A DNA stretch of 64,000 nucleotides from Bradyrhizobium sp. GTDB lineage: Bacteria; Pseudomonadota; Alphaproteobacteria; Rhizobiales; Xanthobacteraceae. Where the stretch lies: positions 117,804 through 181,803 of the forward strand of contig NZ_SSNA01000202.1 in assembly GCF_004799445.1 (NCBI RefSeq), in the 5' to 3' direction. The notes under the pieces are model-generated. The model ran no database searches and had not been told where the DNA came from. It saw nothing but the letters and a program-made list of their open reading frames with translations. The translations under genes were made by a program, and so were the position numbers. Position 1 is the first letter of the stretch; each line of letters begins with the position of its first letter. Positions 61,644-64,000 of the stretch are shown here, piece after piece.

Positions 61644-62411
61644 CTAGTCTCCTTCGGTGGGGTCGGTTTCGCCTCTTCGCAGTCGTTCTGCGGCGAGGCG
61701 GTGTTCCTTGGTATTCTTCGGGGCGTTCTTGGTTGGCTTCAATTTCGGCTTCGGTTTGTTGCTCTTCGCCGGGTCGCTTTTTTTCGCATGCGGCGGGGGT
61801 GGCGGTTCCAGCCCGAGATTCTGGCGCAACTCGCGCTCGGCGGCCTTGCCGCGACGCATCGATTCCGCGATCAGCTCGTCGGTCAGAACCAGTCTGGCGT
61901 CCGCGATATCCTCCATCACCAGCATCGCATCGGCATCTTCGCCCGTGCGTATGTCATCGCGATGTAAGCACACGGCGTCGCCCGCGACGTCTCCGAGCGT
62001 GCCGCGGAACCGCTTGCGGCCCTGATGGGCGACCGCCATCTCGATCTTCACCAGATGGCCGGCATAGCGTTCAAAATCGGAGCGGCGCACCAGCGGCCGG
62101 TCGATCCCGGGCGAGGAAATCTCCAGCCGATAGGCGCGGTCGATCGGATCGGCGACATCGAGCACCGGCGACAGCGCCTTCGAGATCGCCTCACAATCCT
62201 CGATCTGCATCGATCCGTCCGGCCGTTCCGCCATGATCTGGACCGTGCAGCCGGACTCGCCGGATATCTTGATCCGTACCAGCCGGTAACCCATTCCCTG
62301 CAACACCGGAGCGGCAACCGCCGACACCCGCGCCGCCGCGCCCGGCTCGACGACGAGGCGCGGCTCGGCAAGCAGATCGGCGTCTACGGAACCAGCAGTC
62401 GGATCGGTCAT
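61644..62411 (-). CDS. rimP: Ribosome maturation factor RimP
   Basis: RimP supports 30S maturation before RbfA. From ATG 62411 it has 255 residues; the TTG at 62423 is the alternative. The family core (about 35-180) includes GYRLVRIKISG, DCEAISKALSPVLDV and LEISSPGIDRPL. It carries an unusually long C-terminal tail (about 195-255), Pro- and Lys-rich, absent from enteric RimP. It is the first gene of the nusA-infB operon. The open frame upstream of it crosses a leader terminator. Confidence 0.95.
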   Translation of the reverse strand: MTDPTAGSVDADLLAEPRLVVEPGAAARVSAVAAPVLQGMGYRLVRIKISGESGCTVQIMAERPDGSMQIEDCEAISKALSPVLDVADPIDRAYRLEISSPGIDRPLVRRSDFERYAGHLVKIEMAVAHQGRKRFRGTLGDVAGDAVCLHRDDIRTGEDADAMLVMEDIADARLVLTDELIAESMRRGKAAERELRQNLGLEPPPPPHAKKSDPAKSNKPKPKLKPTKNAPKNTKEHRLAAERLRRGETDPTEGD

Positions 62412-62561
62412 GTCCAGCGTCAAAATTTGCCTTTGGGCGGTCTTGCTTCGAGCGGTCTTGCTCGGAGGTCTGGCTTGCGTTGGGTTGCGCCGGGCCTAAA
62501 AGCCGGTCCGGCCGGTCTGCCCGAGCCGGCCCGGTGTCCCATGCGGCGGGCCGGTTCAGGT

Positions 62562-62594
62562 AATAAAAAAGAGCGGGTCCCGGGGGGCCCACTC
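62562..62594 (-). terminator. Intrinsic terminator inside the rimP leader (candidate attenuator)
   Basis: On the minus strand GAGTGGG and CCCGCTC (with one T-G pair) close over CCCCCCGGGA, followed by TTTTTTATTA. It lies about 40 bases downstream of the predicted start site and about 150 bases before rimP. Upstream the leader can form TCTCA-TACG/CGTA-TGAGA, whose 3' arm abuts and slightly overlaps the terminator. That geometry fits transcription attenuation of the rimP operon. Confidence 0.75.
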
Positions 62595-62631
62595 TCAATA
62601 CGCGATCGTATGAGAACCATAAGTTGCGGCT

Positions 62632-62660
62632 GATATAGCGGTTTTCCCCCGATCCGGCAA
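62632..62660 (-). promoter_or_regulatory. Sigma-70-type promoter of the rimP-nusA-infB operon
   Basis: On the minus strand TTGCCG (62660-62655) and TATATC (62637-62632) are separated by exactly 17 bases. Initiation near 62625 is predicted. This is the cleanest sigma-70 promoter seen in the window. Confidence 0.75.
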
Positions 62661-62790
62661 GGCCCGTGAGCCGCCGCCGTCGCGATTTTGCGCGGCTTTC
62701 GAGGGCTAGTCTTGAACCTAACCCTTCCTTCACCTGGTTAACCTAAATTGCCGGAAAAACCCGCCCCCGCGCCGGCTCTGAGTGTGTTTC

Positions 62791-63870
62791 ATGTCCGTCG
62801 CTACGTCGTTGATCCCCGGGCTCGATGAGATCGTCAGACAGGGCGATCCCAAGCGCCTCGCCGAGGTGGCGGGCGGGATCGCCGGGCTGTTCCTGCAGGG
62901 GGCCGCGAACTTCGGATCCGATCACGTCGATCTGTTCGACCGCCTCCTCATCGATCTCGTTCCGCACACCGAGATTCCCGCCCGTGCCGATCTGGCCGAG
63001 CGATTGTCCGTTCTTGCCAACGCGCCCCGCGCATTGGTCGGGCAACTCGCGCGCGAGGACGAGATATCGATCGCGGGTCCCCTGCTGCGCCGATCGCCTG
63101 TCATCGATGAGGGCGCCTTGATCGAAATCGCGCGCAGCAAGGGCCAGGCTCATCTGCTGGCGATGTCGGAACGGCCGAAGCTTGCACCTGACCTTACCGA
63201 CGTCATCCTGCGCCGTGGCGATCGCGATGTCGTCAGGCGCACGGCGGCGAATGCGGGGGCGCTTTTCTCCCAGGCCGGCTATTCCGCGCTGATCCAGCGC
63301 GCCGGCAAGGACGGCGTGCTGACGCTCGCGGTCGGCCAGCGCGACGATCTGTCGGACCAGCTTCTGAAGGAGCTTTTGGCGGGATCGATCGATGTCGTCC
63401 GCCGCCGCCTGTTCGACGTGGTCAAGCCCGGCAGGCAGGCGGCGATCGGCCGCGCGATGAGCCAGATTTCCGGCGGCGCCGGGCCGGTCGAGAGCCGCCG
63501 GGATTTTGCGCCGGCGCAACGCGCGATCATGGCGCTGCATCGCTCCGGGGGACTGAACGAATCCGCGCTGCTCGGCTTTGCCAGGAGCCACCACTACGAG
63601 GAATCGGTGGCCGCTTTATCGGCGATGTCGGGCGTGAATATCGCGACCCTCGACCGCCTGATCTCGGGCGACCGTCACGATCCCCTCCTGATCGTCGGCA
63701 AGGCTCTCGGGCTCGAATGGGCAACCGTGCGCGCCCTGATCCTGCTCCGGCTGGGTCCGGTGCGGGTGCCATCGCCAACGGATATCGAGAAGGTTCGATC
63801 GAACTTCATGCACCTGATGCCCTCGACGGCGGAGCGGGTGGTGGGGTTTTGGCGAACCCGCGTGACCTGA
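62791..63870 (+). CDS. DUF2336 domain protein
   Basis: The protein has 359 residues from ATG 62791; a GTG at 62782 is in frame. It is mostly alpha-helical, with repeat-like segments (RLSVLANAPRALVGQLARED, then RGDRDVVRRTAANAGALFS) similar to HEAT-like units. It matches DUF2336, an alphaproteobacterial family of unknown function. It is divergent from the rimP operon across about 130 bases and probably has its own promoter there. It has no signal peptide and no clear partner gene. Confidence 0.82.
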   Translation: MSVATSLIPGLDEIVRQGDPKRLAEVAGGIAGLFLQGAANFGSDHVDLFDRLLIDLVPHTEIPARADLAERLSVLANAPRALVGQLAREDEISIAGPLLRRSPVIDEGALIEIARSKGQAHLLAMSERPKLAPDLTDVILRRGDRDVVRRTAANAGALFSQAGYSALIQRAGKDGVLTLAVGQRDDLSDQLLKELLAGSIDVVRRRLFDVVKPGRQAAIGRAMSQISGGAGPVESRRDFAPAQRAIMALHRSGGLNESALLGFARSHHYEESVAALSAMSGVNIATLDRLISGDRHDPLLIVGKALGLEWATVRALILLRLGPVRVPSPTDIEKVRSNFMHLMPSTAERVVGFWRTRVT

Positions 63871-63894
63871 AGCCGTGATTGCAAGTCCAGCCGT

Positions 63895-64000
63895 CTAGAG
63901 CCTTTTCCGTTTCGATTGAATCGAAACGGGGCTCTAGATTCTTGATTTGACGCGTTTTCTTGACGCGAACCGGTCTCCACTTCGCTTGAAAACGCTTTAG
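63895..64000. repeat. Dispersed repeat cluster at the window edge
   Basis: CTAGAGCC (63895-63902) and GGCTCTAG (63930-63937), with CCGTTTCGATT/AATCGAAACGG inside, form a long palindrome. Next to it are GACGCGTTTTCTTGACGCG and an ACCGGTCTCCAC segment, blocks seen in common Bradyrhizobium intergenic repeats. No gene is seen; the element may continue past the window. Confidence 0.7.

Overview
The window is a GC-rich, densely coded alphaproteobacterial chromosome segment. It most likely comes from Bradyrhizobium or a close relative in the Nitrobacteraceae. The evidence is an Irr regulator with the GCPWHD heme motif, an lptB-rpoN-hpf-ptsN cluster, ihfB followed by a lapA-like gene and trpFBA-accD-folC, an AddAB rather than RecBCD system, a DivL-like sensor with tyrosine in the H box, and many palindromic intergenic repeats. 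Almost everything is core chromosome. There is no prophage, CRISPR array, rRNA operon or transposase gene.

Layout. Positions 1-3645 (+) carry the 3' end of lptB, then rpoN, hpf and ptsN. Positions 3808-7009 (-) carry a DUF1150 gene, an hsp20 gene with a sigma-32-type promoter, a family III CoA-transferase, a GIY-YIG mini-gene, tRNA-Ala(GGC) and a FYDLN-domain protein. Positions 7157-18413 (+) carry aroA-cmk-rpsA, sppA, ihfB, lapA-like, trpF, trpB, trpA, accD and folC. Positions 18414-19628 look like a small inserted accessory segment: a HigBA-type toxin-antitoxin pair and a tiny ORF with a perfect Shine-Dalgarno sequence.

Positions 19629-36854 (-) carry trxA, addA, addB, murU-like, pilZ, a tsaE-amgK fusion, divL-like, dut, coaBC with an unusual N-terminal ribbon-helix-helix domain, ubiB and ubiE. 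Positions 36868-37192 are a run of four inverted repeats in front of mutM (+). An orphan ParA and a degenerate trypsin-like protein (both -), a ThiF/MoeB-type gene (+), a 2-hydroxyacid dehydrogenase (-), an SH3 protein (+) and irr (-) follow. Then come fabA-fabB-fabI (+), a GST and an acetyltransferase (-), and the divergent katG/oxyR pair. The right end (52067-62660, -) is the rimP-nusA-ylxR-infB-rbfA-truB-rpsO-pnp expression operon. Its leader contains a promoter followed at once by an intrinsic terminator. A DUF2336 gene diverges from it.

Functional themes are translation and RNA metabolism (rimP to pnp, rpsA, hpf), amino-acid and fatty-acid synthesis (aro, trp, acc, fab), envelope recycling (murU, amgK), DNA repair (addAB, mutM, dut), ubiquinone synthesis (ubiB, ubiE), oxidative and iron stress (oxyR, katG, irr) and cell-cycle signalling (divL). 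The best candidates for something not well described are the FitA-like DNA-binding domain fused to CoaBC with tandem palindromes at its 5' end, the 22-codon ORF with a full 16S-tail-complementary SD, the rimP leader attenuator, and the tRNA-Ala/GIY-YIG/inverted-repeat arrangement.
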